Part shown: piece by piece, positions 12,134 to 25,890 of the stretch | How the letters are laid out: each line of letters starts with the position of its first letter | Position numbering within the stretch: the stretch's first letter is position 1 | Source of the DNA: Calcarisporiella thermophila CBS 279.70 | Taxonomy: Eukaryota; Calcarisporiellomycota | Length of the DNA stretch: 64,000 nt | Assembly: GCF_041956535.1 (NCBI RefSeq) | Contig: NW_027192198.1 | Location: forward strand, 318,714 to 382,713 | Direction: 5' to 3' | Notes under the pieces: generated by a model | What the model was told of the DNA's origin: nothing | What the model saw: the letters and a program-made list of their open reading frames with translations, nothing else | The model's database searches: none | Made by a program: the position numbers and the translations under genes

Positions 12134-13561
12134 TCCAGCCCAGGTGTGTTTTGGTCTGGCTCTTGGATGGACGGGGTGATCCCCTTTCTCATGTTTTATT
12201 ATCTTTTTTTTTTTTTTACTTGTTGATATTTCCCGATCGTTCGCATTCTTCCTCTTTTTCCATATATTTCCCCCCCCTCTTTTTAACCTCAAAATATTCA
12301 TAGCTTCCTTTGAGATTGTACCCTTTTCTGTTTTTTTTATTATTAGGACGGAAGAGGTGTGTTTTGCACTTTATTTTTTTTTTCAATATTTGGGAGATAT
12401 ATATTGGGATTTTTCCTCTGCCTTCTATTCTCTTTATTTTTTCCCCCTTCTTACTCTCTTGATTCCTTCTCTTCTTTCCACTCTCTCTTCTTTTTTCTAT
12501 TTTCATTTCTCTCATCTTTGGCTTTTTTTCTTTTTTCTATTAGTTATCTATTTTTTTATTCTGTTTCTCTATTGTATAAACAATAAAAAAAAATCCCGAA
12601 AATAGAGGATGCTTATCACGATAATCCCTTGGGCACCTTTTTTTACGCGAGCATTCCGTGAAATCTCCTCCAAACTCTTTGGAGGCTCTGCCCTGGCTTC
12701 AGGAGGAGAAGAAGGAAAAGGTACGGGGGATCTTTCCCCACCGTGAAAATAATAAGACCAAACCTGTCCCCAGCCTCAGATCGCATACCAAATATGGAAA
12801 GGATACGTTCCTCTCAAACCCGGTATCGACCTGAATCCCATCGAGCTGAAACCCCTTGTTTTGAGTGTAACTCCGATTGCTCGGGGGAAGCGAGCTGCGG
12901 AATGGAGTGACTCCTCGTTCTCGGCTGCGACTCTTTCGCACCGCGTATTGGTCAGTAGGAGCGTGGACTCGTTCGGGCTCCCTACTGGTTAGAACCTCCT
13001 CTTTCCCTCCCCTCTCTCCATCACCTACCTACATTCCGGAAGTCCGGGAGGATGTGCAAAATACCAATCCAACCAGGCTAAAAACGTTGGATTTGGGTAG
13101 AATTAAAAGAAGCCCGCTGTTTGCAGTCTACAGCCCAGGGGTAGATGGGTTAGGGGCGACGTTTATTAGCGATCAGTGCTGAGAACAGCAGGCAAAGAGG
13201 GGAGAAGGGCAATAGAAATAAAGGTGGCAATAAACACAAACATATATAATAAAGATGAAAACCTAAATGGAAGTAGGGGGGTATGATGAACAAGCAACTA
13301 GAGTCATTGACAATAATAATTACGAATAAATAGCGAAAAAAAAACATACTAGCCGGTTAAATAGAATAAAATAAATGTCACATGGTTCTTTTACAAGCAA
13401 TCACGGGCGGATCTACACTAGAAGTATGCATGCTACATTACATCCGCCGTGTGGACGAAAAAAAAGTTAGAGATATGAATTGAAGAATAAGGAAGGGGAG
13501 GGGGGAGGGGGGAGGGGGGAGAGTGGAGGGGGAAACAGCCACATGCATATTAAATTCACGT
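12134..13561. other. Gap: 1.4 kb convergent intergenic region with a compositional island
   Basis: The YTH 3' UTR side (12134-12600) is T-rich and ends near AATAAA at about 12583. The flippase 3' side (13190-13561) is AT-rich plus a G-rich tract. Between them, 12640-13190 has balanced composition, a hairpin at 12669-12687 (CTCCAAA...TTTGGAG) and another near 12951-12988 with arms CAGTAG-GAG and CTC-CCTACTG. No ORF there resembles a known family. Confidence 0.5.
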
Positions 13562-16500
13562 TCATGCACGTTGGCCGACGTCTTCTGGTTCCTTCGGGAA
13601 AGCGTGGGGGTCCTTTTCCGAGAACTGATGCCGCCTTTGTTTCTTGCGATCGCGATACTCGATTTCTCGGACTATCTGCGTGTCGTTGATGCCCCATGCC
13701 CAGTTATACATAAAGGTGAAGAGGATCCGGGGGCCGAGGCACACCACCGCACAAAATAGCAGACCCAGCCAGAACCCGGGCAGCGTGTAGACTGCAAGCC
13801 CCACGCCGTAGATGGTGCTGGAGCCGAGCGCGCCATAGGCAAGGGTGAACACGAAAATGCTCAAGATACTAAGCACCAAGAAGAGGTCGGTGATCCAATT
13901 CCAGTAGCAGGTGTTGAAGCCGACGAACAACGTGACCACTAGGACGACCGCGTGCGCAGACGAGGTGGAGACCTCGACGTACCACATGTCCCGACCGGTG
14001 GCGCTTGCCACGTTGCCATAGTATATGAAGTAGAAGCTGAAGAAGCAGACGAGCGACTGGAAGACGGCGTCCAGGAAGAAGAGGTAGAACCGGACCCGGG
14101 TGTAGCGCTCGTGGCAGATGCCCACGGCGTAGACGCCGGGAAAGCGGAGGAGATATGGCTTAGTGATATCCTGGTCGGTGCAGCCGAGGACCACAGCGGG
14201 GGCCACCGTGAAAATCAAGTTGTAGAGCTGGATGAAGCTGTAGTCGTAGAAGATGTTGGCGGAGAAGCCGGAGAAGAACTGGAACCAGAGCGGCACAAAT
14301 ACCCACACCACGTTCTTGTAGAAGAAGTTCAAGATCATCTCCGAGGTGCGGATGTAATCCAGGTGCCCATGCACGATCAGCAGGTTCTTGAGGAATCGGA
14401 ACTGCGAGATGGTGTAATCGGCGGCCATGGACGCCTGTACGCCCTCCTGCCCGGATATGCCGACCCCGACATTCGCCGCCTGAATCATCGAGACGTCGTT
14501 GGCGCCATCGCCGATCGCCAGGGTCAGAGCGTGTTGCCCGCGCTTCACTAGGTCCACCACCTGGGCCTTTTGGAGCGGCGAGACCCGGCAGCAGATCACG
14601 CTGTGGCACGACACCGCCACTTCAAGGAGCTGGCTGCGCGCATCCTCATCCTCGAGGATGTGCTTCAATGCGCTGCCATCCACCACAAGCGCATTCTCCT
14701 TCTCGGTCCCGCCGCCCAGGGCTAAATCGGGTTTCTCTCTCCCCCGATCCTCGTCGAACGCCACACTCTCTCGGCACGCAATGTGGGCCTCTCCTCGGAT
14801 TCCACGGCAGACCTCGCGAAATCGCTCGAGCACCTGTTGGGTCTCGGCGCCCCTCACGGTCCACAGCTGCATGTCCCGGGTGACCAAGTTGCACGCAAAC
14901 CCGATGTTGATGGCGGTTTCGAGCTTGTCTCCTGTCAGCACCCACACCTTGGTGCCCGCCCGACGGAGCGTCTCAATGCAGTCGGGAACTCCCTCTTGCA
15001 GCTTGTCTTCGATTGCCGTCGCGCCGAGCAGTACCAGTTCGTGCTCGATCTCATCAGCAAGCGCCTCAATTTTCTCCTCTCGCCCGTCGATGGCGGCCGC
15101 TGCCTCATCGTAGCGGCGGGCCCACTCTTGGTAATAGGACGGGTCCACGGTGCGATAGGCGCATGCCAAAGTGCGAAGCCCCTCATTCGAGAACTCCTCC
15201 AGGTCGCTCAACATTTTCTTGATGGTGTCATCCTGTCCTTGCGCAACCCGCTCTAAGATTACATTGTCGGCGCCCTTACAGTAGAGCACAATGTCCTTCC
15301 ATGGGGCTGGGCGCCTTAATATCACGCTCATGCGTTTTCGGGTGGAGTTGAACTCTAGCAGATTCAGCTGCTCAAACTCGTACTCGGTTCCGTGGATATC
15401 CACCATAAAAGTGGTGTTCTTTCGACCCACAAACGTATAACCGACATTTCGCGCCGCTCCTACGAGCGCGGCCTCATCGGGCGATTCGGCCTGGTATATA
15501 AGTGGCACTCGAATCGTCGGGTCCTGAGGCTTCTCTTTGGTTTTTCCGCCTCCTATCCCCAGGGACGGTTTAAGGCTCAGCTTTGGGAATAGTTTTTTGG
15601 CTCGCTTTTTGCTTCTGCCATTATTATCGTTGTTCGCTTCCGATTCCTTCTCACTATCGGATCGATTGGATGGCGGATTGGGTCCGTTTCCATTCAGTCT
15701 ACTCTCCTCCTTTTCAGGTGTCAGTTGCGGGCTCTCGTCAGCTGGTTGCTGACGCTCCACCACCACCGTATGGCATGAAGCCAATAACAACAAAAACTCC
15801 CTCACAGCCGCGGCCTGCTTCCCTTCTTCGTCTCCATTCCCCTGCGCTCCTCGGTGCATATCCCGGAACATCTCAGGGTCCGCAAACGTCAGGCCTTCCA
15901 TCCAGGTGCTTGAGTACTTCGGCTCAAACGTTTTTCGCAACTCTTGCTCATAGTCTTTAAAAATTTCCTTTCTCCGCTCTTCAAACTCCCGCTCACTCTC
16001 TTGAGGTTGCGAACCGTTACCTTCTCCCCGTCGTAGCCGAGCCCCTCTTGCACCCTCGGTCTCCTTTGCAAAGCCATTGTTGCCATAAATTTTGCCGAGA
16101 ACACTACACTTTCTGAATTCCATGACATTTCGAGTCAGCGTCCCGGTTTTATCGCTGAAGATGTACTCAATTTGGCCGAGATCATCACTGAGATTCCACT
16201 AGAGAGAGGGAGGATAAAGTTCATTTGTATGAATATATGTTTATCACGTTTTCGCTGTGACAATCCAATTCCTTACCGATTTGGGGATGCAAGGTTTCTC
16301 CGCTTCGTCATCCCACATATCCAGATCATTGTAAATGAAGAATGCCTATGACAAAAATGTGGTCATTATACTAAACAAGGGGAAGCTACTAAAAATTTCA
16401 AGGGGTGGACTCACCTGAAAAAGTTTGACAAATTCAATCGAAATGTAGAGCGATATCGGCACAATGTTCTGGAAAATGATCAAGCTTGCGCTGATTGAAA

Positions 16501-17973
16501 TTCAAATAAGTTAGACCTCGGGCCAATGTTTCCTTGATCAACGCCGCGATACTCACAAGAAAGTGGTGAATCCAGCGAGCGGAGGCGCCTCATTATTTGC
16601 TTCAAACATGCTCAACTTCGGCGTTCCCTGCCAGCTCTTTAGGGTGAGGCCATATCCGATGGCTACAAGCGTACACAGGAGAGCGAGGACCACAAAATTC
16701 AAAATAACCTAAAAAGGAGTGTTTGCAACGTAGGTTATTAGTGGTACAAATTTAGAAAATAAAAGCTGCTGCATCCCACACACCTCAAAGTTCATCCGCT
16801 TCTCGATGTAACTGCGCTTGCTCGGAGTATCACCCGAATTCAGCATGATTTTGGTATCATTTCCGGTACAGACAACCACAGCAATCGCATATTCTGTATT
16901 CCGCATCACATGTCCACGCAACAACAAGTGCCGAGTATCTACGGGGATCGCATTTTTTTCATGAATGTCGGAACCTGCACGCTCCACCTCCAAAACTGCA
17001 CCGTGATATGAATAAAGGTTTGCATTCGGGGCCTCCGAATCAATGATCAGGGAGAGTTGCGCGCAGTCTTGCGGGGTTTGCAGTGAGAAATCCTTGACGG
17101 AGCGGCGTGACTTGAGATTGGTCTCGCCATCAAGATCTTTTGTCTCAACGTAGCATAAACCCTCCTCGTCACTAGTGGAAAGAAGTATTGCGTCGGCAGG
17201 AACCTGATCGTTCGCTCGAAGATAGAGGATATCACCAACACGAACGTCAGCCCACTCTGCTTTTACAAACTCTGCTTCAGCTTCCGCTGACTCTGCATTT
17301 TCCTCCAGCGCATAGTTGTAATTTGGCACATTACGCAGGATATGAGTTTGTGAGCTATTATAGCTATTATCCACCTGATGGCGCTTCCAATCCTCAATGC
17401 CATCTTTGAGCATGGTAATGGCGACCACTGTGCAAATCGGGAGCCTAATAAGTAGTTATTGGATTCATTAGAAATGAAGAATTCTTGCAAATCCCATTGG
17501 GAGATTCACGCATTTCCAGATATATATCACTCCGCTACTCACAGGGTAAATACCGGGCTATTTACTCCAAAGTAAGGCACCAGCTGAATTACTGCCATTC
17601 CAAGAAAAAATATATTGGCAGGTCGCCGGAATTGCTCGAAAAGGTTTTTGGGTACAAATGTCACAAGAGTGTATTTGGAGGTTCTAATTCTATTTGTAGT
17701 GTATTGTGTCTTGGGGTAGCCCTTAGAATCGCGAAATGAAGAGGGTAATGGAATGTTGACAAATATACGTCGAGTGTTCTTGCCAGCCTTGCGAATTGAG
17801 ATTTTGGATTGGGTCGATTGGCGTACGTGGGTGGAATGCGCAGATCCAGGGCGCGACTGGTGAATGGTGGAGCGATTAGACTCATGGGAGTTGGGTCTAT
17901 CACGGTCCCTTGGCTTGGGAGCTTCCATCGAAATTCTAGTTGAGGTGGGCCGCAAATGCGGCTGATCGGCCAT
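13562..17973 (-). CDS. P4-ATPase phospholipid flippase (Dnf1/Dnf2-like)
   Basis: Six exons (17973-17543, 17444-16784, 16708-16557, 16490-16415, 16345-16277, 16198-13562) give 1341 aa. The first ~70 residues are Ser/Arg-rich and disordered. The actuator domain carries [11 protein letters not shown], the P4-type DGET dephosphorylation motif. The phosphorylated Asp lies in [16 protein letters not shown] near residue 479, and the hinge motif [11 protein letters not shown] is near residue 1022. The LPFF-type segment, nucleotide-binding domain with KGADNV, and a ten-helix membrane part ending in a basic tail are all present. Such enzymes move phospholipids from the outer to the cytosolic leaflet at the plasma membrane and Golgi/endosomes, with a Cdc50-family partner not seen here. 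Drs2 or another P4 subgroup is possible. No catalytic residue is missing. Confidence 0.93.
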
Positions 17974-18555
17974 TATACCCTCGATGTAATTTTAACTAAA
18001 TTTGAGCAAAGGAAGTAGCCTGGAAATACAGGCAGAGAAGAGGGGAAGAGGAAGGCTATACAAGAGAAGGAAGGAAGGAAATGGGGAGAAAGAATTGGAG
18101 GGAATTGAGCAAAGAAAAATGGCAAGCCCAATTTTTAGTAATTATGCCTATAATTTTTTTTTCGCGGAAAGTCCTGAGGCTTCTCCTAGAGGCTGGTTGG
18201 ATGCCAAACGAGGCGGAGGAAACATTGGAAAAGATGGAAAAAAAGGAATGTGGGACGCTGCATCATCCGAAAAAATTTGCAAAATTCTCGCAGCCCGAAA
18301 TATTTGAAATAATAATTTACCATCAAAACAACTCGCATAGCTTTTACAACAGCAACAGCATAAAGAACAAATGCCTTATCAAAAGGAATAGAAATAGGGT
18401 GGGATGGGTGGCCCTTTTCTCTCAAAGAAACGGCCTTTTGGGATTCGAAGCAGCTCGTCACGGATTTGACTCTAGGCTCTCCCACTTGCCCTTCTCTTGG
18501 TTTAACGTATAAACCTAATGGAATGGACCCAAGTTAGTCAAGATTAGGAGTGGGT
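17974..18555. promoter_or_regulatory. Gap: upstream region of the flippase gene
   Basis: Lies between the flippase start and the 3' end of the PNPOx-like gene, both on the - strand. Positions 18000-18110 are purine-rich on + (CT-rich in the sense of the flippase), a common fungal promoter/5' UTR feature. No coding signal recognised. Confidence 0.45.
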
Positions 18556-19530
18556 TCAATTAGCGCCTGTTTTCCTCTCCGACTCGTCCCCCAAAATAAA
18601 CAAAGGCCACACGATAGTTACCGTCCGTGTTGGAGGGAATGTGGAATAGTTGAAATGCGTCACCCCCAGTACCTTGAACACCAATAAGCAAAAGTTATCC
18701 AACGCGATATCGTGAATTATCCGGCGTGCATCCTGGGGGCTATCGTCCGCGATGGCATCCAAGCTCAAGCACGCGTATGCCTGGTTCGCACGAGGCGTTT
18801 CCCCTGATGGAGGCCAAGTGTAGGTTGAGCGCATCTGGGGGTTGAGTCGGCGCCACTGCCTAAGTCGCAGCTCTTCCCAATAGGACGCTGCGTCAATCTC
18901 AGGGCGGATGCGTGGGGGCGGATAACGGGTAACTTGGATGGGAGCCGAGGCGATATAGAATCGGCCGCTGAGGTAGAAATGCTCTTTAGATTTGGGCATG
19001 TTCCTAGGAATCATTCTGTCAATTCATGCACTACTTAAGGACAAACGAGTCAAATATACCAGCATAATTCGGCCTTGGCGCATGCTTTTAAGTCCCCCAT
19101 GAGGGAATTGTTGTTGACGGCCAACTGAAATATCAGATATTGCGGGTCATCTTCCAAAAAGTCTAGAAACTGAATCGAATGCAGGGCGATCTAATAAATA
19201 CCAATGGAGTAGCAGTTAGAGTAAGGTCTAAAGAATAGGTATGCCGATGAATGCATGCATATATGTCCTTACATCTCCGCTACGCCTGATATTTGCCATT
19301 TGAACATACACTATTTTGACGTGAATGATTGATTATAGGTTAATGATATTCTCCCAATCTTGAATGTGTAGAGTGAAGCGAGCAAGCGTACCAGTTTCAT
19401 CATTATAGAGAAAATTCCTGAGAAAGGATCGTCGTAGCAGACCATGCCATGATTCTTCGGATTTCACCTCCTTGTTGTTTGATCCGTTCGATTCGCTCTT
19501 TGTCGATTTGTTTGATGAAAAAAGGGACAT
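18556..19530 (-). CDS. Pyridoxamine 5'-phosphate oxidase-like (Alr4036-type) FMN-binding protein
   Basis: Four exons (19530-19392, 19310-19273, 19190-19060, 19003-18556) give 251 aa. The last acceptor was chosen at 19005/19004 because the nearer CAG would create a stop; it restores CW-NMPKSKEHFYLSG. The order of motifs follows the split-barrel PNPOx family of Pfam type Pyridox_oxase_2: W-x-LL near residue 28, VYVQMANIRRSGD, ELCW, the FYLSGRFYI strand, SYWEELRLRQW, and DNFCLLVF with the terminal strand. Members bind FMN and are found across fungi and bacteria, but their substrates are mostly untested; activity on pyridoxamine phosphate should not be assumed. No targeting peptide is evident. 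Upstream neighbour on the same strand is the cyclin gene, 466 bp away. Confidence 0.75.
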
Positions 19531-19996
19531 GATGTATTTCAGTGAAGGAGAAGGAAACTAGGCGCTAGCAAAAGAAAGAATGATAGTAGCGTCGCGTATA
19601 ATTGATCAGAAAAACTTGGAAAGCAAAGGGAAAAGGAGATGTAAGAGAGAGAAGAAAACCAATGGTGAGCCGAGGGCTGGGAGTATTGTAGGGCTCAAGT
19701 TCGGCTGTTTTGGCCTTGAAATTTTCATTTTTATTTCTTCGGATTCTACTCCACAAAATGGGCTCTAGGTGTAACCAGAGAGAGATGTCGGATATCATCC
19801 AATGTCCAGGCCCATTCGCAGATCCAATGATTTCAAAGTCATTAAAATTAATGTGTGAAAATTTCAAGAAAAAGTTGAACCAAGCATCCGAAAATAAAAA
19901 GCATCTATACAAATCATGATTTAGGGGAGGGGGGTGGAGAGGAGGGGAGGAGGTGAAATAAACGGGAATGGGACAGTTATAAAAATGTGACATACA
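19531..19996. other. Gap: PNPOx-like promoter / cyclin 3' region
   Basis: About 470 bp containing the 5' flank of the PNPOx-like gene and the 3' UTR of the cyclin gene. No supported ORF. Confidence 0.45.
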
Positions 19997-21654
19997 TCAA
20001 CTTGAAGAAATACATGGCTCAGCGCTGTTAGCGGAGGGCTGGTGAGAAGGAGGGAATGGACTGTCGCTTCCCGAATCGATCTCCATAGACACGTCTTCTT
20101 CTTCGCCTGCTTCCTCGTCGTCCATCTCACCCTCTTCCCGCCCTTTCTCGTCTGCATCAATCGGATCATCTTCTTGCGATTGATCAGCCTGATTGTAGGG
20201 TGTGGAGGGACAGTGGCTGGGTGTAAGCGGTTGCTTGGAGGCATCAGGACGATACTCCGGTGTTCCATCCCCCTATTAGATCGCAGATATCAATCAAATG
20301 AAGATAGGTTCCTAATGCCGTATGCATGACTAAAACACTTACCACGGTGTTCTGGCGATATCGGGGTAATAATAAATAGCTTTCGACAATGTCGGTCATG
20401 GCATCTAGTTTAACGAATATAGATAGACACCCCCGGATGAGATGCTGGGGCTGAGAAAGAGCAAAGTGCCACTGCAAATAGGCACATCCTCACCTTCCAC
20501 TGCGTTTAGGTCCAAATCAACCTTATCCCACCAGCGGGATCCCTTTGACCCCAATGGTGATGCTCCCCCATTGACTAGTCCTCCGTTTAGACCATCGCTT
20601 TCTCCACTTAAAATATCCAAATCAATATTCAGCAGTCTCGCGGCCAAGAGCAGCGCTGAACCGGCTATTGTCCATGGGCGATGCAGGACACACAAGGGGG
20701 TTCTTAAACTGAAATAAATGGAAAATAAATTGGGTGTAAGGTCTCCATATCATACTCCAGATAAGTTTCGGGAGATTTACAACCTGTCGTTAAGAAATCC
20801 CCATGCAACTTGCACTAACTCTGGAGACACTGAGTATGGGAGGTTTTGATTCAGCTTCGGCGCGAAATTAAACTGACCAAAAATGCGAGACTCACCCTTT
20901 AAATGTTTGCTCATTTTTAAGAGAAAAGGGTATGGATGCTCCAAAAATAGGTCAAAGCACAGAGCCTCCAACAATACTTCTTCGTTATATAGAATTACAT
21001 CGCGCCATCGAAGAAATTCCTGTGCGAATGGCTCTTGCGGTTAGTGTATCACTCGATTGTTGAATAGAATAACAGTCCAAACCTTGGAGTTTGAATCCAA
21101 TTTTAAACTGTCATTTTTCAATGCCTTTTGCGCACATGCAGTAACAATGTCTCTAAATCTTCGCCCCGTTTCTTCCACCTTTGTCGCTAAAAATACACAT
21201 GTGCCCCCAATATCCTTCATAAAAAGAAAGGATGAATAATGCCCAATAGGGATATGAGTAGAAGCAGTGACACGTACATAATAGTGGTAATCTCGTAGAG
21301 AATGACGCATATAAAACCGATGAAGGAAGAAAGTCGCGGTAGAAATGGTGATTTGTGGCCTGGGCGTACGTGAGAGAAAACGAAAAAAGATATCAATGGA
21401 TCTGTCACAGCTGATAATCAAGGAGAGGGAGCAAAAACCACAGAATAGGGCACTATGGGCCACAGTAGCACTTACAACTTGAGAACAGCGCTTACACTCG
21501 TGATGAAATTACATCCCTTAGCTCTTTCTTGTTTTTCGCGCTCCAGTGAATAACCATCCAGTGCAGAAGGCGTCTTGAGCAGATCTTCTCTGCGAAAATA
21601 CCACGGACATGAAGAACCGGAAGTACTGTCTTGTGAGAGATGTGAGGCAATCAT
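19997..21654 (-). CDS. Cyclin K/T-type cyclin (Pch1/Ctk2-like), CDK partner in transcription
   Basis: Eight exons (21654-21476, 21359-21278, 21214-21083, 21019-20896, 20829-20784, 20708-20494, 20404-20343, 20272-19997) give 371 aa. The first cyclin fold opens with WYFRREDLLKTPSALDG, the signature of cyclin K/L/T, and includes FFLHRFYM, CVFLATKVEET and LEALCFDLFLEHPYPFLLK. The second fold contains VQVAWGFLNDSL and IAGSALLLAARLL. The tail after residue ~280 is disordered and strongly acidic (EEGEMDDEEAGEEED). Such cyclins activate CDK9/CDK12-type kinases (Ctk1, Lsk1) that phosphorylate the RNA polymerase II C-terminal domain. The 66-nt intron 20895-20830 reads through without a stop, so an isoform retaining it is conceivable. 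K versus T subclass is not settled. Confidence 0.87.
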
Positions 21655-22230
21655 TATACCTGCTATATGAACAAGGATTATGCGAAAGAAGGGAGCGGGA
21701 AGACAGTATAATTAATGAGCGAGGTAACAATTCCTCACGCAGATATGTACTAGTGCTAAAATCAAGGAAAAGAATCACAAACTGATGATGTCACAAAACA
21801 GTCACATTTCATAGTCCCAACAGGAAGTCGGGCTAGAATAATATATACGCTTTAAAAACGAGAAATTGATTAGGACTTTAAGAATTGTCTTCCTATCAAA
21901 GCTAACCTATCATACAGTGGAATAAGTGCATGGCTAAGTAGGATACTTAGATGGATAGAGTCATTGAAAGGATTTCAGTGAGCTTGATGAGCCATAGTAC
22001 ATCTGAATCTATTGGATACATGCCCTTAAGAATCGGTAACCGAATTAACAAGTACCATGTATTTCAGCAAAGCCTCAATGGGACAACACGAAGGATGGTT
22101 TGATTGATAGAGGTCTAAGCCATTGATTTATCGCCTCGAAGTGGTTGACGTTGGACATAGATTTCTTGCTTAGATGATAGATTAATGCGAATGGGGGACG
22201 AGGCTGTTTGTTTATAGCTGATCCTCAAAC
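21655..22230. promoter_or_regulatory. Gap: AT-rich region upstream of the cyclin gene
   Basis: About 580 bp of AT-rich DNA. It should hold the cyclin promoter. No domain-bearing ORF seen. Confidence 0.45.
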
Positions 22231-22766
22231 CTAAAAGTTTAACCTTGCTTTCAGAAGCCATGTGTCCTTGGAGGGTCTAATGCGAATGGGATGGAATGCA
22301 TGAGTGCGATCATTCTGGTCCATGGGATATCTGTGTGGAGTGGGGAGCTTGGAAAGGGGCCGCGAGGGAGGCCATAAGGGTACGAGGCCGCAAGAGAGCT
22401 TGGAGAGGGCGGACAAGGGCGCGTAGCACAGAGAGGAAAAGGAAGGTGCAATATAATCAAACAGAATCGTCAAACCATGCGCGCTTCTGCGTGGAAAGGA
22501 GCCGTCAAGAATGGCTGCATATTCGACACAAACCAACAGGAAATGGAATCTAACCTCATGTCGAATACTTGGCCTGCCTCGCTCATTGGAGCGCGAACGG
22601 GGGACAATAGGCCAACTTCGACCAATTTGACAGGGTCAAACTGGAGCCCGGCCGGTAGCGTCGAACTCAGAAATTCCTGTTCTTTCTCGGTCACACATTG
22701 ATTAAAAAAGTTGAGCTCGCGAAAAGTCTCTGCTGTTCTTCTCTTCCGTTTCGCACGCGTCTTCAT
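22231..22766 (-). CDS. Unassigned two-exon gene model (hypothetical)
   Basis: An ATG at 22766 opens a protein-like frame beginning MKTRAKRKRRTAETF, a basic stretch, followed by an amphipathic segment (ELNFFNQCVTEKEQEFL) and a Leu/Val-rich part ending VFDM. Joining a donor just after this (GTTAGA, about 22551) to an acceptor near 22490 continues to a stop at 22231, for roughly 160 aa; alternatively the frame simply continues to 22470. I recognise no family. The start lies only 17 bp from the Chk2-like start on the other strand, so one of the two ATGs may be wrong or the two transcripts overlap at their 5' ends. Treat as a candidate only. Confidence 0.35.
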
Positions 22767-22783
22767 TTCCAAATTATCTCCCA

Positions 22784-25470
<2,687 letters not shown>

Positions 25471-25890
25471 ACGGCGGATGGTGTAGAGCACCAATGCTAA
25501 AATGCTATGTATAATGGAGACGGAAACCTCCCAATGCACAATGAATTCAGAGATCTCCTCAGACCATTTTGATAAGCTGTTATATTTTCTTCTCTATAAT
25601 TGAGATATCTCTTTCATTGTATTTTTTTTTTTACGGTAAAAGTATTCAAAAACACTATATGCATTCATATATACATATATGTATCAATCTAAATAAAGTG
25701 GCAGAGATTTATTTTCAGAAATGAAGAAAAAAATCAAAAGAAAATAAAAAGCAACGAAAAAAATAAAATAGAAAAAAAAAGTATATAGAAATTTTATGTA
25801 CGTTTTTTAACATGCTCAGGAAGCCTAGTCTATTCCAATTCTTTTCCTCATTCATTCAATCCTTCCATCCGCGTATAATCAAAGTTCCCT
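25471..25890. other. Gap: convergent 3' regions
   Basis: 420 bp, very AT-rich (25600-25830), between the stop codons of the checkpoint kinase (+) and Nup188 (-). Contains several AATAAA-like elements; no coding signal. Confidence 0.5.

Noticed and set aside
13952-14551. A 199-codon + strand frame opposite the flippase.
   Set aside because: It lies fully inside the P4-ATPase membrane and hinge region and has no independent features.
18385-18490. A tRNA-like T-loop string (TTCGAATCCC on the - strand).
   Set aside because: No matching D arm, anticodon stem or acceptor stem can be built on either strand.
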